DNA of 64,000 bases from CAYVHB01 sp964450865 (GTDB lineage: Bacteria > Bacillota > Clostridia > Saccharofermentanales > UBA5734): contig CAYVHB010000011.1 of assembly GCA_964450865.1 (NCBI GenBank), forward strand, positions 29,719-93,718. Reading direction: 5' to 3'. The notes beneath the pieces are model-generated. The model was not told the DNA's origin. It searched no databases and saw nothing but the letters and a program-made list of their open reading frames with translations. Below are positions 51,280-59,258 of the stretch, piece by piece. Numbering within the stretch: position 1 is the first letter of the stretch; each line of letters begins with the position of its first letter. The translations under genes were made by a program, and so were the position numbers.

Positions 51280-52548
51280 ATGAAACGATTCAATGAGCAC
51301 ACCTTGTTCCAGACCTTGCGCGAGGTGCGGGGCAATCCCCGGGCCTGCCTGCTGACAGAACCGCTCTGGGGTATCCCATACAATCTTTACGCGCCTTTCA
51401 TCACTTTATACATGTACGCCCGGGGCGTCCAGGACCGCCAGATCGGCCTGATCCTTTCGATTAGCATGGTGCTGCAGGTCTTTACCGCAGCCCTGGGCGG
51501 TATCATCACCGACAAATTCGGCCGCCGGAAAGTCACCTTCCTGGTTGACCTGCTGGCCTGGAGCGTGCCGACCCTGATCTGGGCACTGGCCCAGAATTTC
51601 TGGTGGTTCCTCATTGCCGCTGTTTTCAACAGCCTGTGGCACATCACGAATACATCCTGGCAATGCCTGCTGGTTGAAGAATGCGAACCGGGATTGCTCG
51701 TTAATGTCTTTACCTGGGTTAATATCGCTGGATTGCTGGCGGTCTTTTTTGCACCCATCTCAACGGTGCTGGTCGCCCGTTTCTCGCTCGTCCCGACAGT
51801 CCGGATCCTCTACCTGCTCGCCTTTCTGCTGATGACAGCTAAATTTTTTATCCTTTACTTCTGGAGCACGGAGACTGCACATGGGAAAAAGCGCATGGCC
51901 GAAACCAGGGGCCAGTCCCTCGGCTTTTTGTTCGCAGAATACCGTGGGGTTTTTGGCAAAATGATGCATTCCGGGGCCATGCGACTGGTTCTGGCCATAT
52001 TTGTCCTGATCAACATCAGCTCTATTGCGACCGCAAACTTCTTTGCCCTTTATGTGACTCAAGATCTTGGCGTTCCCGAGCCCTACGTGGCCTTATTTCC
52101 GATCGGGCGGGCTGCGATCATGCTGCTTTTCATTTTTATCGTCCAACCATTGGTAAATCGCCTGCGCTATCGCCCCGTCTTTCTGGCCGGCCTTTTCCTC
52201 TACGGCTTGAGCCATGTTTGCCTGCTGCTGGCGCGCCCGGGTAGCGAAGCCCTGATCATCGGTTATACGTTGCTGGAAGCTGCAGCCTTTGCCCTGGTCA
52301 TCCCCCGTCGCGATGCCCTTGGCGCCCAGCTGATTGACAAGCAGGACCGCGCCAGGGTCATGAGCCTGATTTTTGTCTGCATGATTGCCATATCATCACC
52401 ATTTGGATCCATCCTTGGCTATTTGTCATCCATAAACCGGAGATTACCCTTTGCTGTGAACCTGATCTTGTTTGCCGTATTGGCGGTGATTGTCGCAACC
52501 ACGATGCAACCAACGCACGATGCAACCACGCACGATGCAACCACGTAA
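51280..52548 (+). CDS. MFS transporter
   Basis: Product of 422 residues with about twelve membrane segments. GGIITDKFGRRKVTFLVD is the MFS loop 2-3 signature. PFITLYMYARGVQDRQIGLI and the later FPIGRAAIMLL resemble drug- or sugar-type permeases; substrate unknown. Ribosome binding site AAAGGA is a little far upstream. The C-terminus (TMQPTHDATTHDATT) is encoded by iterated pieces of the 107-bp element's terminus, and the stop TAA (52546-52548) is in its CACGTAACC. Confidence 0.85.
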   Translation: MKRFNEHTLFQTLREVRGNPRACLLTEPLWGIPYNLYAPFITLYMYARGVQDRQIGLILSISMVLQVFTAALGGIITDKFGRRKVTFLVDLLAWSVPTLIWALAQNFWWFLIAAVFNSLWHITNTSWQCLLVEECEPGLLVNVFTWVNIAGLLAVFFAPISTVLVARFSLVPTVRILYLLAFLLMTAKFFILYFWSTETAHGKKRMAETRGQSLGFLFAEYRGVFGKMMHSGAMRLVLAIFVLINISSIATANFFALYVTQDLGVPEPYVALFPIGRAAIMLLFIFIVQPLVNRLRYRPVFLAGLFLYGLSHVCLLLARPGSEALIIGYTLLEAAAFALVIPRRDALGAQLIDKQDRARVMSLIFVCMIAISSPFGSILGYLSSINRRLPFAVNLILFAVLAVIVATTMQPTHDATTHDATT

Positions 52549-52645
52549 CCATAACCAAACGCACGATGCAACCACGTCACCAAAACGGAAATTTCCCTGA
52601 CCGACCGCAGTAAACCTGATCGCCCAGCCGCTTTAACGCACGATG
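52499..52645. repeat. Iterated and truncated copies of the 107-bp element
   Basis: Four or five copies of the (ACG)CACGATGCAACCACG motif run from the 3' end of the MFS gene. One continues as a 66-bp left part of the element (copy C, 52569-52634), breaks off at CGCTTT, and is followed by AACGCACGATG and then the full copy D. Confidence 0.8.
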
Positions 52646-52752
52646 CAACTACGTAACCAAAACGGAAATTTCCCTAACTGACCGCAGTAAACCTGATCGC
52701 CCAGCCGCTTTGAGCCGTCGCTCGACTTATTTCCGCTCGAGTGACGTGGTTC
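52646..52752 (+). repeat. 107-bp inverted-terminus element, copy D
   Basis: Same length and orientation as copy A; begins CAACTACGT and ends ACGTGGTTC, so each end carries one change. It lies 21 bases before the SDR start and may include part of its upstream region. Confidence 0.9.
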
Positions 52753-52773
52753 ATCTTCAAAGGAGTCCTGCTC

Positions 52774-53565
52774 ATGAAAAAGGTAGTCATAACCGGTAGC
52801 ACCCGCGGCCTTGGATTGGCCATGGCCAGGGAGTTTCTGCAAGCCGGCTGTCAGGTTACGCTGTCGGGTCGAAGTCAGTCCCTGACGCAAGCAGCCTGCA
52901 CGGCCCTGTCAGCGTTTGCCGGTCAGTACATTTATGTCCCATGCAACGTTTCGGAAAAATCAAGTCTGCAAAATCTATGGGATGTTTCTGTGGCCCAATG
53001 GGGCAGTATTGATATTTGGATCAATAACGCGGGTCAAAACTCGCCGCATCGGTTTACGTGGGAAACGGGCGAGACTTACACCGAAAATACCGTGAAGACG
53101 AATCTGACCGGCATGATATTCGGTTCACAGATTGCGGCAGCCGGGATGATCAGACAAGGGCATGGTGCAATTTACAGCATGGAGGGTCTGGGCTCCAACA
53201 ACATGATCCAGCCCAGGACAATATTGTATGGTACCACCAAGCATGCCCTGACTTATTTTATGAAAGGGCTGGCCAGGGAACTGGCTGGCACCGGCGTCAT
53301 GGCCGGACGATTGTCTCCGGGCATGATGCTGACTGATTTTATCACCCGGACGCCAGACGGGGAGCCAGCAGCAGTCGTGACGGACGAGCGGTTCAAGAAA
53401 TTGTTTAACATATTGGCAGATAAACCGGAAACGGTCGCCCGCTTTTTTATACCCCGAATGCTCAGCAACACTCAAAACAACAGGCAGATTATCTGGCTGA
53501 CCAACAGGAAAGCGTTCTGGCGTTTTGTTACGGCCGGCTGGCGTAAAAACAGAATGCTTGAATGA
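52774..53565 (+). CDS. SDR-family oxidoreductase
   Basis: Product of 263 residues from MKKVVITGSTRGLGLAMARE at 52774 (AAAGGAG upstream). TGSTRGLG binds NAD(P); NNAGQNSPH and the catalytic YGTTKHALT are present. The usual serine-serine turn reads IYSMEGLGSNN, as in SDRs related to chlorophyll(ide) b reductase-like proteins; the real substrate is unknown. It lies directly after copy D of the repeat element and upstream of a hydrolase gene (98 bases). Confidence 0.85.
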   Translation: MKKVVITGSTRGLGLAMAREFLQAGCQVTLSGRSQSLTQAACTALSAFAGQYIYVPCNVSEKSSLQNLWDVSVAQWGSIDIWINNAGQNSPHRFTWETGETYTENTVKTNLTGMIFGSQIAAAGMIRQGHGAIYSMEGLGSNNMIQPRTILYGTTKHALTYFMKGLARELAGTGVMAGRLSPGMMLTDFITRTPDGEPAAVVTDERFKKLFNILADKPETVARFFIPRMLSNTQNNRQIIWLTNRKAFWRFVTAGWRKNRMLE

Positions 53566-53662
53566 GCACGTTGCAGGGCTGCAAGCAGCATCCTCAAGTG
53601 ACCCCTTTTAGCCGATAAACGGCAGTCACTCGCGAAATTTCAATTCAGGGAAGGGTTTGGCT

Positions 53663-54367
53663 ATGAAAATAAAGCTCAAGTTAAAAACGATTCTGATCAC
53701 AGTCCTGACGATAATTATTCTGCTGGTCGGGGCATTTTTCATTTATGTATCCGATTATTATCGCGCCGATGAAACGGCAAAAGCGGTCCTGCTCAGTGAT
53801 GCCACCATCCATGTCCAGGACAACCTGACCGTCCTGTCTCCGGCCACCCCTGGCGATACGGCCCTGATTTTTTATCCGGGGGGCAAAGTGGAAGCCGACG
53901 CCTATTTGCCGATCCTGAAGAAAATCAGTCAGCGTTGCGGCGTGACTTGCATCCTCGTCGAGATGCCTTTCAATCTGGCCGTTCTGGCGGCGAATGCTGC
54001 CGATGATGTCTATAGACAGTTCCCGGAAATCCGGAACTGGTATATCGGCGGGCACTCCCTGGGCGGCGCCATGGCCAGTAACTATGCGGCCAGCTATCCC
54101 GATAAGATCAAGGGGTTGATTCTGCTCGGGGCCTATATTTATGGCGACTATCCGGTGGAAAATACCCTGACCGTTTATGGCGAATTCAACACCGACGTGG
54201 CGGAGAAGATAAATTACACCGAAAATGTTGTTGTCATCAAAGGCGGGAACCACGCGCAATTCGGTAATTATGGTAAGCAAAAAGGTGACACCGATGCCAC
54301 CATTTCCAGCGAAGAACAACAGGATATCGCCGTCGGGGCGATCAAAGCCTTTCTGGCGGGCCGTTAA
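53663..54367 (+). CDS. Membrane-anchored alpha/beta hydrolase
   Basis: Product of 234 residues; ATG at 53663 after GGGAAGGG. One N-terminal membrane helix (about 10-30) acts as anchor. The alpha/beta-hydrolase domain has nucleophile GHSLGG, an oxyanion-type FYPGGKVEADAY, and catalytic His in KGGNHAQFGNYG. It is of the Abhydrolase_5 type, acting outside the membrane on an unknown ester or amide. The last codons (IKAFLAGR) are in the first unit of a tandem DNA repeat that runs past the stop. Confidence 0.82.
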   Translation: MKIKLKLKTILITVLTIIILLVGAFFIYVSDYYRADETAKAVLLSDATIHVQDNLTVLSPATPGDTALIFYPGGKVEADAYLPILKKISQRCGVTCILVEMPFNLAVLAANAADDVYRQFPEIRNWYIGGHSLGGAMASNYAASYPDKIKGLILLGAYIYGDYPVENTLTVYGEFNTDVAEKINYTENVVVIKGGNHAQFGNYGKQKGDTDATISSEEQQDIAVGAIKAFLAGR

Positions 54368-54443
54368 TTCTGTTCGGTCAAAGCCTTCCTGGCGGCGGGC
54401 CGTTAATTCTGTTCGGTCAAAGTCTTTCTGGCGGGCCGTTCGG
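54342..54443. repeat. 36-39 bp tandem repeat duplicating the hydrolase 3' end
   Basis: TCAAAGCCTTTCTGGCGGGC plus CGTTAATTCTGTTCGG at 54342-54377, a 39-bp copy at 54378-54416 and a 27-bp partial at 54417-54443. The first copy holds the last codons and the stop of the hydrolase gene. Confidence 0.9.
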
Positions 54444-54566
54444 TCTGTTCAGTCAGTTCGGTCAAATCCCTGCTCCAGGCCTCATTGACAGTTTCCTGCC
54501 GTTTTTTGAATCCTGCCTTCAAGTACAAGCCTATTGCGGTCGCCAGCTCAGACAGGGGCGGCAACG

Positions 54567-54597
54567 AAAAACTCCCCAGGTATGAATCTGGGGAGTT
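54567..54597 (-). terminator. Terminator of the phosphohexomutase gene
   Basis: On the minus strand, perfect 10-bp stem AACTCCCCAG / CTGGGGAGTT then TTTTT. It lies 165 bases past the gene's stop. This and the repeat at 54342-54443 account for the 394-base gap; TTCTCCGGCATG-type repeats fill 54603-54675. Confidence 0.85.
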
Positions 54598-54761
54598 GTC
54601 CATGTTCTCCGGCATGTTTTTCTCCGGAATATCCGGCATATAATATAAGAAGTTATCCTGTTCTCCGGCATGCCATCTGGAAAGTTATTGCCAATTTCAT
54701 GTCCTGAAAACTGAAGCGCATGTCAGGCCCGTCATGGCCATGATCCCCGATCCGGCGGTCA

Positions 54762-56294
54762 TCAGCCCAGCATTTTTTCGAGCGATGCCAAATTCAGTCC
54801 GTCCATACTGGCCAGCAACTCATAGACCCGCGTAGCCATGCGCTTGACGCCGCCCGGTTGCCGGGACTCCATATTGAGCGGCATCAGGGGATCATGCAGG
54901 GAGAGGCGCAACAGGAACCAGCCGTCGCCATGCTCCGGATCCACGGAAATGCGGATGCCTTCATAATTATCGGCCGCCGGTGTCCAGCCCGGTTCTTGTG
55001 CCGCCGCCGCTGTCAATTTTTCAATGATCTGCAAACCGCAGGTCTTGAAATCAGCCTCCGTGATGCCAAGGCGGAATTCCCTGGCCTCGGCCGGTTCGGC
55101 CAGGTCGGCAAGCAGGCTGTCCACTGTTTTGCCTTCACGCTTCAGGCGGGCTACCTTGATCAGGATCTTGGCGATCAGGTAGGCCCCATCATCGAGGAAA
55201 TAGTTCTCCTGCAAGGCGCCATGGCCGGATGTTTCAATCGCCAGGTGCGTCTCACGACCGAGGCCATTCAGGCGGATGGCCTCATTGATGACATTTTTGT
55301 AACCCCGTTTGAAGCGGTGATGCTGGCCGCCCAGGCGATCTTCGATAAACACCCTGAGTTCATCGGAGGTTATGGAATCCGTGACGATTGTCGTGCCTGG
55401 ATGCTCGCCAAGGACGATGGCCGCCATGAGCGCAATGATGCGGTTGCGATTGATTTCCTTGCCATTCTTGTCGACGGCACCGGCCCGGTCGACATCGGTG
55501 TCGAAAATGATGCCCAAATCGGCCTGGTTGTCCCGGACGGCTTTCTGAATACTGGCCATGGCCGCCGCATCTTCCGGATTGGGAATATGATTTGGAAATG
55601 ATCCGTCAGGATCCAGGAACTGGCTGCCTGTGGTATCGGCGCCCAGCGGCCTCAGGACCTTGTCGACAAAGAAGCCGCCAGCGCCATTGCCAGCATCCAC
55701 GATGATGCGCAGACCCTGGAGCGGATGCTCATAATCCTGCGCGTCGGCAGCCCCTTTGCGGATATTTTCTACCAGATAGGCAGCATAAACCGAGATAAAA
55801 TCTAAAGTTAACACCTCACCCGCCTGCGCGGCGACGGCCAGTTCACCACCAGCGGCCAGGGTAAGGATCGCTGTTATATCCTGCTTTTCGAGGCCGCCCT
55901 CCGGCGTGAAGAATTTCAGGCCGTTGCGGTTGAAGGGCAGGTGGCTTGCAGTCAGCATGATGGCGCCGTCATACCCGAAACCTGGCAGGACAGTCGACAT
56001 GAACATGGCGGGGGTTGAAGCCAGGCCGACTTCAATGACCTGGCAACCCATGGCCCGCAGTCCGGTTACTGCTGCGTCACGCAAGGCCGGACCGGACAGC
56101 CGGGAGTCCCGGCCAATGGAGATGCGCAGTTCCCTGGCCGGTTTTCCTGTCCGGGTCGACAGCCACGCGGCAAAGGCCATGGCGATCGTTTTAGCAATGT
56201 CCGGCGTCAGATTGACTGCTTCACCAGCGATCCCATCCAGGGCAACCCCCCGAATATCACTGCCATTTTGTAAGCGCTTCCAGGATTTAACCAT
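54762..56294 (-). CDS. Phosphomannomutase/phosphoglucomutase
   Basis: Product of 510 residues; start at 56294 after GGGGAGG. Alpha-D-phosphohexomutase: active-site serine in LTASHLPFNRNGLKFF, metal loop DTDVDRAG, sugar loop ETSGHGALQEN and a C-terminal phosphate-binding region (RISVDPEHGDGWFLLRLS). It interconverts 1- and 6-phosphates of mannose or glucose, feeding glycan synthesis. It stands alone with its own terminator. Confidence 0.9.
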   Translation of the reverse strand: MVKSWKRLQNGSDIRGVALDGIAGEAVNLTPDIAKTIAMAFAAWLSTRTGKPARELRISIGRDSRLSGPALRDAAVTGLRAMGCQVIEVGLASTPAMFMSTVLPGFGYDGAIMLTASHLPFNRNGLKFFTPEGGLEKQDITAILTLAAGGELAVAAQAGEVLTLDFISVYAAYLVENIRKGAADAQDYEHPLQGLRIIVDAGNGAGGFFVDKVLRPLGADTTGSQFLDPDGSFPNHIPNPEDAAAMASIQKAVRDNQADLGIIFDTDVDRAGAVDKNGKEINRNRIIALMAAIVLGEHPGTTIVTDSITSDELRVFIEDRLGGQHHRFKRGYKNVINEAIRLNGLGRETHLAIETSGHGALQENYFLDDGAYLIAKILIKVARLKREGKTVDSLLADLAEPAEAREFRLGITEADFKTCGLQIIEKLTAAAAQEPGWTPAADNYEGIRISVDPEHGDGWFLLRLSLHDPLMPLNMESRQPGGVKRMATRVYELLASMDGLNLASLEKMLG

Positions 56295-56489
56295 CTTTGC
56301 AATTCCTCCCCATTAACAATATTGATGATATTTTACAACTCGCCGGGCCTTGCGGGTAGGCCAATCTTGACTATTTTCACGAACCGCCACCTTGACGCAG
56401 ATCATTCAGCAATAAAAACTAATAGGCAAGGCGAAGTGAAAGCATCAGTATCGAAGCGGTAGTCATCCGGTTGTGATTTTTAGGCACCC

Positions 56490-57071
56490 TCATAAAAACA
56501 GGGACACAGCACAGTACACCAATAATAGAGCCATCATTGTATTTGTTGCTTTAGCATACTTTGAAAACAATAATCTGAATAAAGAACCGAAGGCAGACCA
56601 GCACACTGTAAAGGCAAAACCAATAAAAGCTAACAGCATTGCAAATCCGAACAAGGCCAACGGCACATTGTGATAATGTGGCAGGATAAATGCTTCCATG
56701 GAAACAATGCAGTAAATGTAGATTTTAGGATTGATAAATTGCAGTGCGAAGCCGGAAAGAAAACCATTGACGGAATTAGTTTCAATAATTTCTGTTTTGC
56801 TAGTGAACGTTTTCCATGCCAAGTATAGCATATAAGCAGCGCCAATCAGCAGCATCCCAAATTTGATTTTAGGAATGATTGAGGACAGAAGACTAACGAA
56901 TAAAGTGCATAGAAGCATTACAATTGAAAAGCCACCCCAGATTCCAAGATTAAACGGCATGGATTTCTTGAACCCTAGCCGTCCAGCATTGGACATCGAC
57001 ATAATGTTGTTAGGCCCAGGGGTCACCGCCGTTATGATTGCATAAGTGAGAAAATTCAGCCAACTGAACAT
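56490..57071 (-). CDS. LysE-family amino-acid exporter
   Basis: Product of 193 residues from MFSWLNFLTYAIITAVTPGP at 57071 (AGGAG upstream), with about six membrane helices. TPGPNNIMSMSNAGRLGFKK and LQFINPKIYIYCI are LysE/RhtB hallmarks. It probably exports an amino acid or related metabolite. It is visibly more AT-rich than the surrounding genes and divergent from an XRE-cupin regulator, with two operators between, suggesting joint acquisition. Confidence 0.88.
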   Translation of the reverse strand: MFSWLNFLTYAIITAVTPGPNNIMSMSNAGRLGFKKSMPFNLGIWGGFSIVMLLCTLFVSLLSSIIPKIKFGMLLIGAAYMLYLAWKTFTSKTEIIETNSVNGFLSGFALQFINPKIYIYCIVSMEAFILPHYHNVPLALFGFAMLLAFIGFAFTVCWSAFGSLFRLLFSKYAKATNTMMALLLVYCAVSLFL

Positions 57072-57101
57072 GAGCGTTGTCTCCTGTCTGGTATTGTGAT
57101 A

Positions 57102-57122
57102 TATTGGACTAAAGATACAATA
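57102..57122. promoter_or_regulatory. Operator copy 1, XRE/LysE intergenic region
   Basis: TATTGGACTAAAGATACAATA, an imperfect dyad with the same length and most of the bases of the site at 57138-57158. A TATAAT (57121-57126) overlaps its end and may serve the regulator gene. Confidence 0.65.
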
Positions 57123-57137
57123 TAATGATTTCTGTTG

Positions 57138-57158
57138 TATTGTACTAGAAGTACAATA
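57138..57158. promoter_or_regulatory. Operator copy 2, XRE/LysE intergenic region
   Basis: TATTGTACT-AGA-AGTACAATA, perfect 9-bp arms. It lies between and over the -35 and -10 of the lysE promoter. Centre-to-centre distance to copy 1 is 36 bp. Confidence 0.8.
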
Positions 57159-57167
57159 TACCGTCAA
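57139..57167 (-). promoter_or_regulatory. Promoter of the LysE-family gene
   Basis: Minus-strand -35 TTGACG (57162-57167), 17 bases, -10 TACAAT (57139-57144). Confidence 0.75.
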
Positions 57168-57188
57168 TATGATGAGGAGAGAATTATT

Positions 57189-57740
57189 TTGAACATTAAT
57201 ATTGCTATTTCTCACAATATTAAACAGATTCGAGAACAGAAAAAATTAACACTGGATGCAGCGGCCATCGTAACCGGGGTGTCGCGAAGTATGCTGGCAC
57301 AGATAGAAAAAGGGGATGCTAATCCAACCATTTCAGTCCTGTGGAAAATTGCTAATGGATATAAAGTTACCTTCACATCCTTAGTTGAGCAATCACTAGA
57401 GCCAGCAACAATCATTCGTACTGAGGCCATTCAACCGATTGTTGAAGATGATGGTAAGTATACAAACTATCCTGCATTTATTTTTGATGAGCAACACTCG
57501 TTTGAAACCTATCGGATTTTGATCGCTCCGGGTGGTAGTCTGCAGGCGGAGCCACATCTCACTGGAACGGAAGAATTTATCACGGTGTTCGCAGGAAGTG
57601 TCCAGATTAAAGCCGCTGACGAAGCGTTTTGTCTCAATACAGGGGACTCTATCAGGTTTATGGCGGATGTACCGCATTCATACAGAAATATTGGCGAGAA
57701 TGAGTGCCAGCTCAGTATGTTATTGTACTACATGAAATGA
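57189..57740 (+). CDS. XRE-family regulator with cupin sensor domain
   Basis: Product of 183 residues. No ATG fits; TTG at 57189 lies about ten bases after AGGAG. A helix-turn-helix (about 9-65: LTLDAAAIVTGVSRSMLAQIEKG) is joined to a C-terminal cupin (about 105-180: LQAEPHLTGTEEFITVFAG ... ADVPHSYRN). This MerR-less XRE-cupin layout senses small metabolites. Divergent from the LysE exporter across two matching dyads, so it likely represses or controls that exporter and itself. AT-rich like its partner. Confidence 0.88.
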   Translation: MNINIAISHNIKQIREQKKLTLDAAAIVTGVSRSMLAQIEKGDANPTISVLWKIANGYKVTFTSLVEQSLEPATIIRTEAIQPIVEDDGKYTNYPAFIFDEQHSFETYRILIAPGGSLQAEPHLTGTEEFITVFAGSVQIKAADEAFCLNTGDSIRFMADVPHSYRNIGENECQLSMLLYYMK

Positions 57741-57793
57741 GTATCATCGGCACATTACAAATATCGATTTGATGTGAGAAAGGGGTCAATGGA

Positions 57794-59071
57794 ATGAGCG
57801 CGGTTCACGTTATTGAAACGACGGGTCAAGACTGGGCGAACTACCTGTCCCATGAAGTAAGCGGTAACGGCATGCTGTATCTGATCGCGCTGCTCAGCGG
57901 AAAGCCCGATGCGGCGACGCTGAGTCAAGCGACAGCCGACTTGATTGCCCTGCAGCCCGTGCTGGGATGCCGTTTCGATGAAACCCGGGAGCCTCCTGTC
58001 TGGGTTCCGGTTACCGACGAAGGCGGGATTCAGGAAATCCATGCGGATACCCTGCGTCAGGGGTTGGATACGATCGTGCAAAACACGTCGGCGCAAGGGC
58101 GGCAACTGGAAGTGACGCTCCTGACCACGCCGGATCAAACGGCAATCTGTCTGCACTTTGACCATGCGGCAACCGACGGCAGCGGGGCTAAACAATGCCT
58201 GGCGCTTTTATCCCGGTGCTATCAGCAGCGCTATGACGGGCAAACGGTGCCCGGGCGTTTCTCTCTGGATCGATCCGACGGGCAGATCTATACGCGCTGC
58301 GGTTTATCCGATTATCGCATGGCGCTCAAGCGGGAAACGCCTGCAGCCGAGTCAATGATGACCGTTCCATATACCGGCATGGATGGCCGGACGGTGCAGC
58401 ACTGCTGGACGTCGCTGCCACTGTCCGCCGTCAAGCATCCAGGCAGCACGGTCAATGACCGTCTGCTTGCGGCGTATGGATTAGCCCTTGCAAGGTTATG
58501 CGTGGAACCCTGTGCGATTTCGATACACATGACAATCGACCTGCGCCGATACCTTGAGGCAGAAACTGCGCCTCTTGCAAGCAATCTATCGGGGATGGCG
58601 GCTGTCAGCCTGGAAGTTGACCCGCAGGCCTCGTATCCGCATGTGCTCGCGGCGGTCCAAAGACAGACGGCGCTTCTCAAGTCGGAGCATATCGGCCTTT
58701 CCAGCGCTGCGTTAATGACCTACTTGCGAACCATGCCTTATGGGAAGGTCAAGGGCGCCTTGCTTGAAGCCGGGAGAAAGAGCCGCGTATCGGGTATGGC
58801 TGCTCCCATTCTCTCAAACCTCGGACAAATCGTTCCGGGTACCATGAGGTTCGGGAATTTGACGGTCACGAACATCATACCACTGCTGCCCGTTATGCAT
58901 GCGCCCGCTTTTATGCTGGGCGTAAGTGGCTACGAAGATACGTTAACCCTTTCTGCGGGAATCTATTCTGAAGAACGGTCGGTGGAAGATATTGAGAAGC
59001 TTTTATGCGATATTCGAGGACTGCTGGAGAACGAACGCCAATTGTCCATTATTTCAGCATTGACCACCTGA
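57794..59071 (+). CDS. Condensation/acyltransferase-fold protein
   Basis: Product of 425 residues; start at 57794, GGGG upstream. The condensation/alcohol acetyltransferase (CoA-dependent acyltransferase) fold: the catalytic motif is DHAATDG at 123-129, retaining the second His and the Asp but with Asp for the first His of HHxxxDG. The C-terminal half has NLGQIVPGTMRFGN. It probably transfers an acyl group to an alcohol or amine. GC-rich again, unlike the LysE/XRE pair just upstream (53 bases). A second such enzyme, unrelated in context, is at 24-25.4 kb. Confidence 0.75.
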   Translation: MSAVHVIETTGQDWANYLSHEVSGNGMLYLIALLSGKPDAATLSQATADLIALQPVLGCRFDETREPPVWVPVTDEGGIQEIHADTLRQGLDTIVQNTSAQGRQLEVTLLTTPDQTAICLHFDHAATDGSGAKQCLALLSRCYQQRYDGQTVPGRFSLDRSDGQIYTRCGLSDYRMALKRETPAAESMMTVPYTGMDGRTVQHCWTSLPLSAVKHPGSTVNDRLLAAYGLALARLCVEPCAISIHMTIDLRRYLEAETAPLASNLSGMAAVSLEVDPQASYPHVLAAVQRQTALLKSEHIGLSSAALMTYLRTMPYGKVKGALLEAGRKSRVSGMAAPILSNLGQIVPGTMRFGNLTVTNIIPLLPVMHAPAFMLGVSGYEDTLTLSAGIYSEERSVEDIEKLLCDIRGLLENERQLSIISALTT

Positions 59072-59180
59072 TCACCCCAGGCCGGACCGGATGAGCCTGA
59101 ACTGGAAAAATCAGCATCACTCAGAATAACCTTGTTGCAGTTTGAGCAAAATTTGCCAGTAATCACCTGATTTTCGCCTG

Positions 59181-59208
59181 TTGTCCGTGCAATCCCAAAT
59201 GTTAAAAT
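59181..59208 (+). promoter_or_regulatory. Candidate promoter of the GH3 gene
   Basis: TTGTCC (59181-59186), 16 bases, TAAAAT (59203-59208), about 50 bases before the start. Confidence 0.45.
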
Positions 59209-59258
59209 GATAAAGAACAAGCGATCTGCGACGCGAACTGCGAAAAGGAAGGCCAACA

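Noticed and set aside
54403..54639. Minus-strand 78-codon frame downstream of the phosphohexomutase
   Set aside because: It spans the tandem repeat and an intrinsic terminator and has no ribosome binding site.
57194..57740. Treating the XRE-cupin gene as starting at the upstream ATG (57135)
   Set aside because: That start would put coding sequence through the operator and lysE promoter; TTG at 57189 with AGGAG upstream fits better.
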